This document shows positions 17,462 to 26,750 of a DNA stretch of 54,414 nt, one piece after another. Both the position numbers and the translations under genes were made by a program. A model generated the notes under the pieces. The model had not been told where the DNA came from. It made no database searches and was given only the letters and a program-made list of their open reading frames with translations. Location of the stretch: contig CAYPJU010000038.1 of NCBI GenBank assembly GCA_964411125.1, positions 1 through 54,414 of the forward strand, given 5' to 3'. The DNA comes from JBFIHF01 sp964411125. GTDB lineage: Bacteria > Myxococcota_A > Bradymonadia > Bradymonadales > Bradymonadaceae. Within the stretch, counting starts at the first letter, position 1; each line of letters starts with the position of its first letter.

Positions 17462-20281
17462 ATGTCGGAGGAAAGCAACTCCAAGGGGAGAAAGGGGTCC
17501 CCGACGACGACGGGCGCGGAAGACGAACCTACCCACCAGGTGGATCGCGACGCTCTCCGCGCCGCGCTGCGGGCTCGAAAGGCTCAGGCGCAGCAATCCG
17601 ACTCTTCCTCCAGCCCCGACGCTACCGAACAACTCGATCGAGGGGACGTGCGCGAGGCGATCGCGCGGCGTCATGCGCGAACGACAGGAGGGGACGCAGA
17701 CCAGGCGACGAGCCGAGTCGACCGCGACGCGCTTCGCTCCGCGCTCCGGGCACGTCAGCAGAGCAGTACGGAGGAAGCTTCGACGGAAATGCTCGACTCG
17801 GGCGCCGTTCCGATCACCGCGTTCGAACCGTTCGACGACGGGATCGACGCGGATTCTGCGACGTCGATGCTCGATTCGGGTGCCGTACCGATCACGGCGT
17901 TCGAGCCGGTCGACGACGGGATCGACGCGGATTCGGCGACGTCGATGCTCGACCCAGCCTCGATATCGATCCCGGCGCTCGACCTCGAAGACGATGCGAC
18001 GACCAACGAAGGTTCGATCAGCCACGCGCGGCGAATTCGGGACCGGCTTCGCGGTGGACGACCGAGCGCTCCCTCGGGGCCGGCGCAGGTGCCCGAAGAC
18101 GACGCTACGGCGACGGCCGAGGCACGCTCGGTCGACATGGCACGCCAGATCCGAGACCGGGCCCGGCAAAGAGGAGCCGAGAGCAACGTCCCCGAACACA
18201 CCGTACCGTCGAGGTCCACCCTCGAACGCGAGGCGCTCGACGTTGCGGAATCGCTTCGCAACGACGGAGATGCGCGCGCGCGGCAGCCGCTGAGTGGTTC
18301 GATGCCGGTTGTGGAGATGGACGAGGCGACGAACGAGGCGCCGCTCGTCGCGCGCCCCGGGCGCACCGATTCGGGATCGCACCGGCCCGCGAGCGGAGCG
18401 GTGCCGGCGGCTGCTAAGCAGTCGGGGGCGCACGATGAGCTGCGACCCGATTCCGTGGTGGCCGGGCCCCCTGCGTCGGAGGACCCGACTGGAACCAAGG
18501 AGTTGGCCGACATCATCGCAGCCTGGGGCGGGGCTTACGGGTCGCCGGAGAAGGACCCGACGATCTCGCCGGAGCAGAGCCTCGACCGGGCGATGGAGCG
18601 GTTTCACCTGTCCCGACACGGTGGCACGTCCCAGCACACCCTGGATCTCACCTCGGAGGGCTCGCTGCCGGAGATCCAGGAGGCGATCGCGCGTCGCAAG
18701 GCGGAGCTGGATGCAAAGCGGCCTCCGCGCAAGTTGGTCGTCTTCGCGGGGGCGCTGGCGGTGAGCCTTCTCGTTTCGGCGGGCCTGGTGGCGGCGGCCT
18801 TCGCGGGGTGGTGGCCGCCCGTGCGGATGGGGATCGCGCTCGCAGCGTGGGCGATACCGGCGATCGTGGCGGGTTTCGTGCTGTTTCGGCAGGACATCGC
18901 TCGCGGAATCCTGCTCGCGCTCGGTGTGCTCGTCGGGTCGGCGCCTCCGGCGGCGTGGTTCGCTCCGCAAGTTCGCACGGTGGTGCTCGAACAGGCGGTG
19001 GACCGGGATATGGACCTCCCCGTCGCGGCTCTCTTCACCGACGAGTCCACCGCGGTGGTCGACACGGCGTGCTCCACCCTGACGGCCAAACAGCTCGTGC
19101 CGGAGGCTATCCCGGCACTCGTCGCCGATCCGGAGCTCGCCGTGCGATGCTGGGAGAAGACGGTGTACGTGGATTCGGGCCGGGCGCTCGAGAACGCGGT
19201 CACGGCCCGGTGGCGCGAAGATCTGGTGACCGCTCCCGACTGCTCGGGTCGCGACCTTCAGATCGCGGCATTCGTACGGATGCAGGAAAAGGACGAGACG
19301 ACACGTTCCGTCCTCGACACGGCGCTCGCCGCATCGTCGCAGGAGGTGAGAGTCTGCGTGGCGAACGAGCTGCTGGGGTCGCTGGGTGAGCAAGGATTCG
19401 TCTCGAGCCTCGGCGACGTCAAGACGCGCACTGTCCACGACAACGAACTCTTCCCCCTCTCGGTACGCTACGCGTTCGCCTCGGCAGACGACCCGGTCCG
19501 CCAGACGCTGTCCCTGGGTAGCCCCGAATTCTTCCAGTGGACCGTCGCGCTCGGGTGCGCACTCACGGCCGAGCAGCCTTCCAATCGAGCCGTGGTCGAA
19601 GATCTGAACGTCCTCGCGGCGGCCGCCACGAGCAGCGTCGGATTCATCGCTCAGCGGTCTGCCTGGCTTCAGTGGTGCGAAGACCTTCCCGAGGACGCGA
19701 GTTCTCGCGACGTCGCGAAGCTCGTGGCGGGAGACCGCATACGCTCGGCGTTCCGCACGGCCGGGGTGATCGTGGAGCGAGCGATCAATGCTCGCGATCG
19801 GCAGCTCACCGATTCTGGGATTCGGGCGGGGGCCGCGACGATGAGCGATCAGCGCTACGATCTGTTCGGACGCGAGGGCCTTCCGGGCTCGGGCGGAAAG
19901 TCGCTCCCCATTCACACCCCGGAGCTGGCACTACTGCAGGGAGAGTTCGCCGTTGCGAACGCGGAGGCCGCCGAACTCTGGGGTGATGACGGTCCAGGTG
20001 CCCTCGGCGAAGGCCAGTCCGCCGAGCCGAAGAAGTCGAAGGAGTGCGAGAAGTATCGACGCCAGCTCTACGGGGGCGTGTTCCCCGAACAGGTCGAGTT
20101 CCTCCGGCAGTTCGACCAGGATCAAGCGAACGAGCTGCAGGGGATCGGCCAGGCGACGCGCGCCCAACGGTCCGAAGAGCAGGACGAGGTTCTCACGGAG
20201 AACGTGCGAAAGAGCTGTGGCAAGAAGACTCTGGAGGAGTACGAGGCCTACAAGGCAAAGGTGGAGGCAGACGCCTCCTGA
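17462..20281 (+). CDS. Large repeat-containing membrane protein, unknown function
   Basis: 939-aa protein. ATG 17462 follows AGGAGA 5 bases upstream. The N-terminal ~400 residues are hydrophilic and repetitive: VDRDALRxALRAR occurs at about residues 25 and 85 with a degenerate copy (LDRGDVREAIARR) between, and a 26-residue unit around MLDSGAVPITAFEP is tandemly repeated near residues 110-165. Three or four hydrophobic segments lie between about 424 and 505 (VVFAGALAVSLLVSAGLVAA and following). The rest is a helical domain with scattered Cys, probably extracytoplasmic. Not a recognised family. The repeats look like short linear docking motifs. Confidence 0.75.
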   Translation: MSEESNSKGRKGSPTTTGAEDEPTHQVDRDALRAALRARKAQAQQSDSSSSPDATEQLDRGDVREAIARRHARTTGGDADQATSRVDRDALRSALRARQQSSTEEASTEMLDSGAVPITAFEPFDDGIDADSATSMLDSGAVPITAFEPVDDGIDADSATSMLDPASISIPALDLEDDATTNEGSISHARRIRDRLRGGRPSAPSGPAQVPEDDATATAEARSVDMARQIRDRARQRGAESNVPEHTVPSRSTLEREALDVAESLRNDGDARARQPLSGSMPVVEMDEATNEAPLVARPGRTDSGSHRPASGAVPAAAKQSGAHDELRPDSVVAGPPASEDPTGTKELADIIAAWGGAYGSPEKDPTISPEQSLDRAMERFHLSRHGGTSQHTLDLTSEGSLPEIQEAIARRKAELDAKRPPRKLVVFAGALAVSLLVSAGLVAAAFAGWWPPVRMGIALAAWAIPAIVAGFVLFRQDIARGILLALGVLVGSAPPAAWFAPQVRTVVLEQAVDRDMDLPVAALFTDESTAVVDTACSTLTAKQLVPEAIPALVADPELAVRCWEKTVYVDSGRALENAVTARWREDLVTAPDCSGRDLQIAAFVRMQEKDETTRSVLDTALAASSQEVRVCVANELLGSLGEQGFVSSLGDVKTRTVHDNELFPLSVRYAFASADDPVRQTLSLGSPEFFQWTVALGCALTAEQPSNRAVVEDLNVLAAAATSSVGFIAQRSAWLQWCEDLPEDASSRDVAKLVAGDRIRSAFRTAGVIVERAINARDRQLTDSGIRAGAATMSDQRYDLFGREGLPGSGGKSLPIHTPELALLQGEFAVANAEAAELWGDDGPGALGEGQSAEPKKSKECEKYRRQLYGGVFPEQVEFLRQFDQDQANELQGIGQATRAQRSEEQDEVLTENVRKSCGKKTLEEYEAYKAKVEADAS
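17789..17944 (+). repeat. 78-bp tandem repeat, two copies plus a diverged third
   Basis: The ATGCTCGA-beginning unit recurs at 17789, 17867 and 17945, an exact 78-base (26-codon) period. The first two copies are nearly identical and encode MLDSGAVPITAFEP(F/V)DDGIDA...; the third diverges after a few codons. The repeat keeps frame within the 939-aa protein gene. Confidence 0.9.
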
Positions 20282-20482
20282 CCCCGGATCGTGACATGAT
20301 GGCACGGCATTTGGGCCGGGATCGGCGGACGGCTGCACCCATGGCCCAAAACGTGTAGAGTAGGTGTAAGTCTTGCACCAACAACGAAGAGAACAAGTAC
20401 CAGGTACCGAAAGAATCACGGGCGAGCGGGCCTCTGTTGCCCCGACGGCGTGAGCCACATTTCGAGCGAGTGGAGAAGATAC

Positions 20483-22441
20483 GTGAGAAGGTTAGTTACA
20501 ACGTTGGCGGTTGCCGCTGCGCTGGTCGGATGTGGCGAAACGAGCGATTTCGATCTGTCGACGGCGGGCGGGGAAGAACCGGCTCCGCGGATCGATCCAG
20601 ACAACCCGAATCGGATCTGGGGGTACGAGTTCACCCCCGAAGTGGCCGCTAACGCAGACCTCGTCTACGGCGACATGTACCTGCGTCCGGGGATCGAGAG
20701 CTACGTCGTGAAGGCCGAGCACACCGACGACGTCGAGTTCTTCCCTGATGGGGTGGCGTTCTTCGAGGGTGGTGCGCTGGAAGACATCGAGCGCGCGGAC
20801 GTGGGTGACGTGGTCTTCAGCGAAGAGTGGGTGGGCCGCATCGTCTCGATCGAACGAGGCGAGATCGGCGCGTACGTCGAGCTGGAGCAGTTCAACCTGT
20901 TGGAGATCGTGTACGGCGACTTCGAGATCGACTTCGGCGAGGCGATCTCGCGTGGGCTCGGTCAGGAGTACGGGATGTGGAACCCCGAAGAGGGATGGCT
21001 CCCGCCGGAGCGCTGGCCGCATCTGGAGAACGAGCAGCTCGGCGACATCGAGCCGCTCCCGAACATCGACAGCGAGCTGGTGACGCACCGTCAGGCAATC
21101 GGTTGCAGCGGTAGCCGCCCGACGACTTGCGAATTCTTCCCGTCGATGAACATCGCCGCGAGCTACGAGATTTCAGGAGACCTGACTTCGAAGGTCGAGG
21201 TGACTGGCAGTCTGCGCCTGCCGATCGATTTCGATGCCTCGTTCCACGCTCACTACGATTCGTGGGTGCCGTTCGACCAGGTGGAGTTCCCGAGCGGTTA
21301 CGAGTGTGCCGACGGCGACGACATCTGCATCGACCAGGTGCTCTTCCTCGTGGCGCCGCGCGTCGAGGTCGAAGTGGGCGCGAAGCTCGACATGAAGGCG
21401 AAGATCGTCGGGTGGAAGGTCCCGGACCGCAGCAAGAACATCACGCGACGTCAGTTGCCTGGGATTCCGGTGGTCGCCGGAGTCAGCATCGTGCCGACGC
21501 TGGTGCTCGACAAGGTCGCCGAGATCGCGCTCAACCAGCAAGTCATTCTGGAAGGGAAGCTGAACGTGAGTGGCCGCGCGCCGGTCGGGTTCGAGTACCT
21601 TCGCAACCGCGCCGCGGCTCGACGCCACTGTGGGACGGGCATCCATTGCCGCAGCGGTTTCAACGGCATTCCGCAGCGCGGGGTGCGGGGACGCAGCGCC
21701 ACGTTTTCGGCCACCCCGAGCGTCGATCTGACGTTCGACGTGGCGAGCCTGACGGCGAAAGTGGGCGTCGACGCGTCCATCGTCCTGGGTGTGGCGCCGA
21801 GCGTGCCGCTGGCGACGATCGACGGGCCGAAGGCTGGCCTCGAGGTCGCGTACGAAGCGAAGTGGACCCCGGTGGTGTGGGCGGCGAACAACAGCAACCC
21901 GTGCCTCAAGATGGGACTCAAGGCGACGCCTTACGTTGGATACACCGGCGCGGTTCGCATCCGCGGCGTCGACCGTCCGATTCTTTCGGTCGGCGAGTAC
22001 AAAGCCGAGCTGAACCCGATGGAGTTCGGCACCCAGACGTTCCAGGAGCCGTGTGCGGACTTTACGGCACCGCAGTCGATCGAGCTCCGGGTGACGTCGA
22101 ACGATCCGCAGGGTCTGGGCGACGTCAGCGGCTTCGAGATCGACGCCGTGTACGTCACCCGCGGCAACCAGACGTTCTATCCGACCAATCAGAACAAGGC
22201 GGCGCGTCCCGACGCGACGTGTGACGACCTCGGCGCCAACGTCGGTGTGATCGGGAGCTCGGCACGGTTCGATTTCGGCCGGGACCTTCTGCCAGGTGAC
22301 GTCGTGCATGTCGTCCGCATCAACGACAGCCAGGGCGGAACGTGCCAGATGAGCGGCACCGCCGACGTCTGGACGATCAAAGACTCGGGCAACGTCAAAA
22401 TCGGAACCGTCCAGTCAGGTAATACGACCTTCACGCTGTAA
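20483..22441 (+). CDS. Secreted lipoprotein of unknown function
   Basis: 652-aa exported protein. I start it at GTG 20483, with GGAG 7 bases upstream, because it gives a compact lipoprotein signal (MRRLVTTLAVAAALVGC, lipobox LVGC). GTG 20450 would add 11 residues. The mature part looks beta-rich, with repeated Glu/Asp and Val/Tyr patterns and a Cys pair (GCSGSRPTTC), and no catalytic motif I know. It is followed after 8 bases by the TadE/TadG-like genes, so it is probably the first gene of that operon and may be a partner on the outer membrane. The 201 bases upstream (20282-20482) have no gene. Confidence 0.75.
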   Translation: MRRLVTTLAVAAALVGCGETSDFDLSTAGGEEPAPRIDPDNPNRIWGYEFTPEVAANADLVYGDMYLRPGIESYVVKAEHTDDVEFFPDGVAFFEGGALEDIERADVGDVVFSEEWVGRIVSIERGEIGAYVELEQFNLLEIVYGDFEIDFGEAISRGLGQEYGMWNPEEGWLPPERWPHLENEQLGDIEPLPNIDSELVTHRQAIGCSGSRPTTCEFFPSMNIAASYEISGDLTSKVEVTGSLRLPIDFDASFHAHYDSWVPFDQVEFPSGYECADGDDICIDQVLFLVAPRVEVEVGAKLDMKAKIVGWKVPDRSKNITRRQLPGIPVVAGVSIVPTLVLDKVAEIALNQQVILEGKLNVSGRAPVGFEYLRNRAAARRHCGTGIHCRSGFNGIPQRGVRGRSATFSATPSVDLTFDVASLTAKVGVDASIVLGVAPSVPLATIDGPKAGLEVAYEAKWTPVVWAANNSNPCLKMGLKATPYVGYTGAVRIRGVDRPILSVGEYKAELNPMEFGTQTFQEPCADFTAPQSIELRVTSNDPQGLGDVSGFEIDAVYVTRGNQTFYPTNQNKAARPDATCDDLGANVGVIGSSARFDFGRDLLPGDVVHVVRINDSQGGTCQMSGTADVWTIKDSGNVKIGTVQSGNTTFTL

Positions 22442-22449
22442 GTTTCTCG

Positions 22450-23442
22450 ATGTCCCGTACCGTGATTCAGAGAGCCGCGTCGTTTGCCATCGTCCATTCC
22501 GTGGGGGTGTGCGCGACGCTGATCTTGACGCACCTCTGGATCGCGGGACCCTCGCATTTCCGCCTCGTCGTGGAGACGCTCTTCGTCCCCGAGTTCGCCG
22601 CTTTCACCGCGCAGGACGCTGCTCACGCCGTGGTGATCGCTGCCATGCTGTGGACCCTCGTCTACGCCACGTTTCGTCGGGCCCGCAGACATCTCGACGA
22701 ACGGAAGCGGAGCTCGAGCCGGGTCGTCTCCCTCGCGAGGGGGACGGTGGTCACCGAAACGCTGATCATTTTGCCGTTCGCGCTCACGCTGTACTTCGGC
22801 CTCGCGCAGCTCGCCATCAACAACGTCGCTGGCATCTTGACGAATCTGGCCGCGTTTCAGGCCGGCCGCTCGATGTTCATCTGGCTGCCCGAGGCGCACG
22901 TGGAACGCCGAGAAACGTCCATGGACTACGCCATCGACATGGCGCGGATCCAGGCGGCGCTGGTCCTCACGCCGGTAGCCCCGGCGGACTATTTCACGCC
23001 GATCGGTATCCACTCGCCGCAGTCGGAGCAGACTCTGAACGCGATCGTCGGGATGCAGCTGCCGTTCATCGCCGACGACCTGGGTTCGTACGCATCGACC
23101 GAACTTTCGTTGATCTTGAGCCTCGAGGACGCACCGGGCCTGCTTCGGCAGCACACGCGCGCCAACCAGTCGATGACGCGCGGGCTGGACGCGACGAGCT
23201 TCCGGCTGCGGTCCATTCGTAAATTCACGTTCGCGTACAATGCGACGATGGTGATCCCGATGGAGGTGGGCCCGACAGTCGGGGCGACGCTGATCTATGC
23301 GCACCACAACTCGATGCCGTTGGTCGGCCGAATGTTCGGCAAGCTGCTGACGATCGGTGGGCGCAAGGGCTACTACGCCGTCTACAAGAGAATCTACGTG
23401 TTCCCGCTCGCGCAGCGCGATCCAAATCCGGAGATGCCGTGA
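22450..23442 (+). CDS. TadE-like pseudopilin with two extra N-terminal membrane segments
   Basis: 330-aa membrane protein. Residues about 8-30 and 50-72 are hydrophobic. Near residue 97 comes a TadE-like signature, ARGTVVTETLIILPFALTL, with Glu at the +5-type position, followed by a long hydrophobic helix and Gly/Ala/Asn. Normal TadE proteins (about 150-200 aa) begin at that signature; the extra membrane pair upstream is unusual. TadE/TadF are minor pseudopilins of the Flp pilus. Translation is coupled to the next gene (GTGA overlap at 23439). Confidence 0.65.
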   Translation: MSRTVIQRAASFAIVHSVGVCATLILTHLWIAGPSHFRLVVETLFVPEFAAFTAQDAAHAVVIAAMLWTLVYATFRRARRHLDERKRSSSRVVSLARGTVVTETLIILPFALTLYFGLAQLAINNVAGILTNLAAFQAGRSMFIWLPEAHVERRETSMDYAIDMARIQAALVLTPVAPADYFTPIGIHSPQSEQTLNAIVGMQLPFIADDLGSYASTELSLILSLEDAPGLLRQHTRANQSMTRGLDATSFRLRSIRKFTFAYNATMVIPMEVGPTVGATLIYAHHNSMPLVGRMFGKLLTIGGRKGYYAVYKRIYVFPLAQRDPNPEMP

Positions 23443-24851
23443 AGTCATTGACCGACATCCTCGAGAGATTCCATGGGGACCAGCGGGGGGCGATCCTCCT
23501 GCTGTCACTGGCAGCGGTGTTGATCCTGATGCTGATGGCGTGGGTAGCGTTCGACGCAGGCCCCGCTGCCCGGGACAAACTCGAGCTGCAGGGGGCGGCC
23601 GACACCGCCGCCTACAGTCAATCGGCGGTGCGGGCCCGCTCGGCGAACTACATCGCTTACGCGAACGTCGCAAAGCGTTCGATCGTGGCGATCACCGCGC
23701 TCTACCCGTCGATGATGGTCGCTTTCGACATCTGGCTGGCGGCGCAAGCCGCGGACTGTTTCAAGTGGTTACCGAACCCCAGTGCGTGCGCAAACTTCTT
23801 CGCCAATGCCCCGATGTGGGTGGTGGAAACACTGGGGGACGCGACGAACTTCGCCGGCTTCACCGCTGCGGTGCTATGGATCACGACCTTTGGCCTGCTC
23901 GGCTCGCCGGGCGGAAACGTGACCAACTATTACCGTGAAGACCTTGAAGCGCTCGACAACCTGCAGCGCTATCTTTTCAACCTGGCGGGCTGGTGGGGAT
24001 GGAGCGAGGGAGTAGTGCGCGGCATGCGCAACGGGGCGACCTCCACGGGGAGCTTTCCGGTGCCGCGTGGTCGTGCGCTGCGGGGCTTCCCCGACATCGT
24101 GACGCTCATCAACCGGGCGCTCGGGGCAGCGAGCATCAACTCGACGGACAATTACCCGACGACGAACCTGGTCGACCAACTCCCGTTCCGCAAAGGGGAG
24201 TGGGACTTCGACCACTTCACGACCACCGCGGCGCTCGCCGAGACGGCAGTCAATGTGCTGAATCACCGCAACGAGTCGGACCTGGGGGCCAAGAAGATGG
24301 TCGTCATCGCGATGGGCACGGCGCTCTACTTCCTGAGGGGATGGAAGATGATGGCCAAAGAATACGGCCGAGTGTCCGACCCGTTCCTCTTCGCGCACTT
24401 CAGCGACGAAGGGAAATGGCTGACGATGAATTCGACGCTCGTCTTCGCCTACCTCAACCGGCCCGATAAATTCACAAAGGACCGACAGAAATTCAGCGTC
24501 CCGAGTGCGGACTACAAGTTCCGTCTCGGTCTCGTCGACGAGTTCACTTACCGCTCCTCGGGAAGCTGGTCGATGGCTCGCGCGGAGATCTCTTTCCAGG
24601 GCGGGTCGCCCCATCCATTCCAGGCGGGATGGACCGCGCGGCTGCGCCCGGTGTCGTTGCCAGGCGAATGGTTCGAGGCTGGTTACAGCATGAACCAGGC
24701 GTACCACGACGTGCTCCCCTACATGGCGCTGGCGTCGTTGGTCGGTGCGGGGGACTTCAACTACATCTTGCGTTCGATCTGGGACTTCGCCGCCATGGAG
24801 CGCACGACCCGCGGCTTCGGCCCGTCGACGATCGGAGGGTTCCCCAAATGA
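23439..24851 (+). CDS. TadG-like pilus-assembly/envelope protein
   Basis: 470-aa protein with the TadG N-terminal signature: DQRGAILLLSLAAVLILML (about residues 12-30), then VAFDAGPAARDKLELQGAADTAA, the classic 'D-x-G-...-LQ-x-AADAAALA' motif of TadG. The remainder is a large helical periplasmic domain without a VWA domain, so it is the short form. It starts with GTG overlapping the previous stop and with GGAG upstream, and its own stop overlaps the next ATG (ATGA). TadG normally anchors the Flp pilus machine; no tadA, tadB, tadC, tadZ or rcpA is in the window. Confidence 0.75.
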   Translation: MKSLTDILERFHGDQRGAILLLSLAAVLILMLMAWVAFDAGPAARDKLELQGAADTAAYSQSAVRARSANYIAYANVAKRSIVAITALYPSMMVAFDIWLAAQAADCFKWLPNPSACANFFANAPMWVVETLGDATNFAGFTAAVLWITTFGLLGSPGGNVTNYYREDLEALDNLQRYLFNLAGWWGWSEGVVRGMRNGATSTGSFPVPRGRALRGFPDIVTLINRALGAASINSTDNYPTTNLVDQLPFRKGEWDFDHFTTTAALAETAVNVLNHRNESDLGAKKMVVIAMGTALYFLRGWKMMAKEYGRVSDPFLFAHFSDEGKWLTMNSTLVFAYLNRPDKFTKDRQKFSVPSADYKFRLGLVDEFTYRSSGSWSMARAEISFQGGSPHPFQAGWTARLRPVSLPGEWFEAGYSMNQAYHDVLPYMALASLVGAGDFNYILRSIWDFAAMERTTRGFGPSTIGGFPK

Positions 24852-25708
24852 ACTGGCTCCGACGACAACTCCATCGGCTCGACGACGACGAGCGCGGCAC
24901 CACGATTACGGAGTTCGTGCTGACGCTCCCCATTTTCATCGTGATCTTCATCGGGATCGTCGAGATCGGGATGATGAACGCTCACTCGATCGTGGTCGAG
25001 TCGCGCGCCTACCGGATGATGTGGACCTACGCCGTTCCCATCACCAAGACGCCGGTCGTACCGATCCACATGGCTCCCGCGAGCGGTGGCGCGACGGCGC
25101 TGGCCGAGATGGGGATGATTCACACCCGTACCGGGCTTCAGGAAGCCTTCGTGACGGGCGCTGAGATCGGTACGTACGGGTTGCTGACTACGAATGGCAC
25201 GTGGGGAGAATCGCGGGCGCGCGCATTCATCGCCGATCCGTTCTTCGAATTCGGAGCGGGGCTCGAGGGGCGGGTGGTCCTCAACCCATCGACGTCCATC
25301 ATCGGCGACTCGGACTACGTCAAGGACCTCTACAACGAGTCGATCGACTTCAGCGGATCGGGGGGTGGTGCGCTCGGCGCGCTCAATGCGATCCTCTCCG
25401 GAGCTGGAATTCGTCCGGCGATCGCGGCGGGTGCTCGCTACGGGATGGCGGTCGGATACTGGCAGGACCAGAAGACCGTCGCCCGCATCACGACCGATTT
25501 CCGCGCGCACTTCACGACGCTCGTCGCCCCGTACCCGATGGGGGGGAACACCAACGAGCTGATCACGACCGCCGTGACCCGACTGACGATGGAGTCGCAC
25601 GGGCCGTACTCCGACCTTCCCGGCATCGCCTACAGCCAGCCGCTCCCCGGGGAATCCCTGAACGTGCCCGACCTCGCCAACGAAACTCCTCCGCTGTGGG
25701 TGCCGTGA
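24848..25708 (+). CDS. TadE-like pseudopilin
   Basis: 286-aa protein. Residues about 16-42 (ERGTTITEFVLTLPIFIVI, then FIGIVEIGMMN) are a textbook TadE segment: positively charged/Gly start, Glu at +5, Pro in the helix, Glu near its end. The C-terminal ~240 residues are extracytoplasmic and unusually long for TadE. It overlaps the TadG-like gene by 4 bases and the following gene by one (TGATG). Role inferred: minor subunit of a surface structure made by this operon, or by a Tad system encoded elsewhere. Confidence 0.75.
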   Translation: MNWLRRQLHRLDDDERGTTITEFVLTLPIFIVIFIGIVEIGMMNAHSIVVESRAYRMMWTYAVPITKTPVVPIHMAPASGGATALAEMGMIHTRTGLQEAFVTGAEIGTYGLLTTNGTWGESRARAFIADPFFEFGAGLEGRVVLNPSTSIIGDSDYVKDLYNESIDFSGSGGGALGALNAILSGAGIRPAIAAGARYGMAVGYWQDQKTVARITTDFRAHFTTLVAPYPMGGNTNELITTAVTRLTMESHGPYSDLPGIAYSQPLPGESLNVPDLANETPPLWVP

Positions 25709-26685
25709 TGAAGGCGATGAAGAACATCGTGAAACTCGCCGCGACGGGCGCGACCATCTTCGCGATCGGGTTCGCCGTGGTGACGCTGGAGCCCGAGGGC
25801 GAAGTACAATCTTCGGACGCCGACATCGGCGACTTCAGCTTCGGCGACAAGCCGCGCGAGAGAATGTACCTCGAGGCGCTCGACGATTTCGGCCTTTCGA
25901 AGCCCGAGACGTTCGACCTGAACGGGAACGTGATCCACTTCGCGTCGGGCTACACCCGGGGTGAGCCCCGCCGGATCATGGAGGACTATCAGCGCAAGTT
26001 TCACGAGATGGGCTTCAACACGAAGCAGTACTCGGCGCCCACGATCGAGAACCAGCGGGAGATCTGGGAGGGACAGCTCATCGGCGACATGGTGCCGGTG
26101 GACGTGACCGACGACCGGGTCATCATGATGAGCGCGAAGATTCGGGGCGGCCCGCGCAGTATGGAAGAGCTCGCGTCCCGCCGGGCCGAGCTGCGGCCCG
26201 AGACACCCGAGGATTACCAGCGGCTGTTCACGGGGCACCGCTGGCTCGAGATCGTCCGCGACGACGAGTACAAAGACCGTTCGATGGTCGTCTCGAGTTG
26301 GTCGGACGAGTTCGACCTGCGCAAGATGGACCCGAAGTCGAAGGTCGCCGACCTCAACGTCGACACTGAAGTGCCGGCCTGCCCGGGCTGCGAGCGTCTG
26401 CTGTCGTTCGACAAGCTCGACGGGGGGAAGATCCACGGTCAGAAGGTCTTCCGGGGGACGCACTCCCCGCGGGCGGCCACCCGCTACTATGTCGATGCGA
26501 TGCGGCGGCGAGGCTGGGAGCTCTCGGAGTCGAGCGCGATGTTGATGGGTGTCAAGGAGCACGTCGAATTCGAAGGAGACGACGCCGAGTTGCTCCAGTT
26601 CGCGCGCGGAAGAGAATTCATGACCGTCCTCGCGTACCCTGCGCCGGATGGTAAGACCACCGTTCAAGTCCTGCAGAGCGATTGA
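25708..26685 (+). CDS. Membrane-anchored extracytoplasmic protein, unknown function
   Basis: 325-aa protein with an N-terminal signal or anchor helix (KNIVKLAATGATIFAIGFAVV, split here as about residues 5-24). The mature part is soluble and charged, with a CxxC (ACPGCERLL) near residue 228. It contains two segments that look alike in outline: YQRKFHEMGFNTKQ near 93 and YVDAMRRRGWELSES near 262, both typical of small alpha/beta domains that sense or pack against a ligand. No family recognised. ATG overlaps the previous stop by one base, so it is the fifth gene of the TadE/TadG operon. Confidence 0.7.
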   Translation: MKAMKNIVKLAATGATIFAIGFAVVTLEPEGEVQSSDADIGDFSFGDKPRERMYLEALDDFGLSKPETFDLNGNVIHFASGYTRGEPRRIMEDYQRKFHEMGFNTKQYSAPTIENQREIWEGQLIGDMVPVDVTDDRVIMMSAKIRGGPRSMEELASRRAELRPETPEDYQRLFTGHRWLEIVRDDEYKDRSMVVSSWSDEFDLRKMDPKSKVADLNVDTEVPACPGCERLLSFDKLDGGKIHGQKVFRGTHSPRAATRYYVDAMRRRGWELSESSAMLMGVKEHVEFEGDDAELLQFARGREFMTVLAYPAPDGKTTVQVLQSD

Positions 26686-26750
26686 CTCAGACTCGAGCTT
26701 TGCGCACCCTCAGTTCATCACTTTCAGTTCACCGTGTCCCGGATGGCTCC

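Noticed and set aside
17303..19915. Long open frame on the minus strand (870 codons)
   Set aside because: It is antisense to the 939-aa gene, Arg/His/Pro-rich, and has no signal, motif or ribosome binding site. High GC keeps non-coding frames open.
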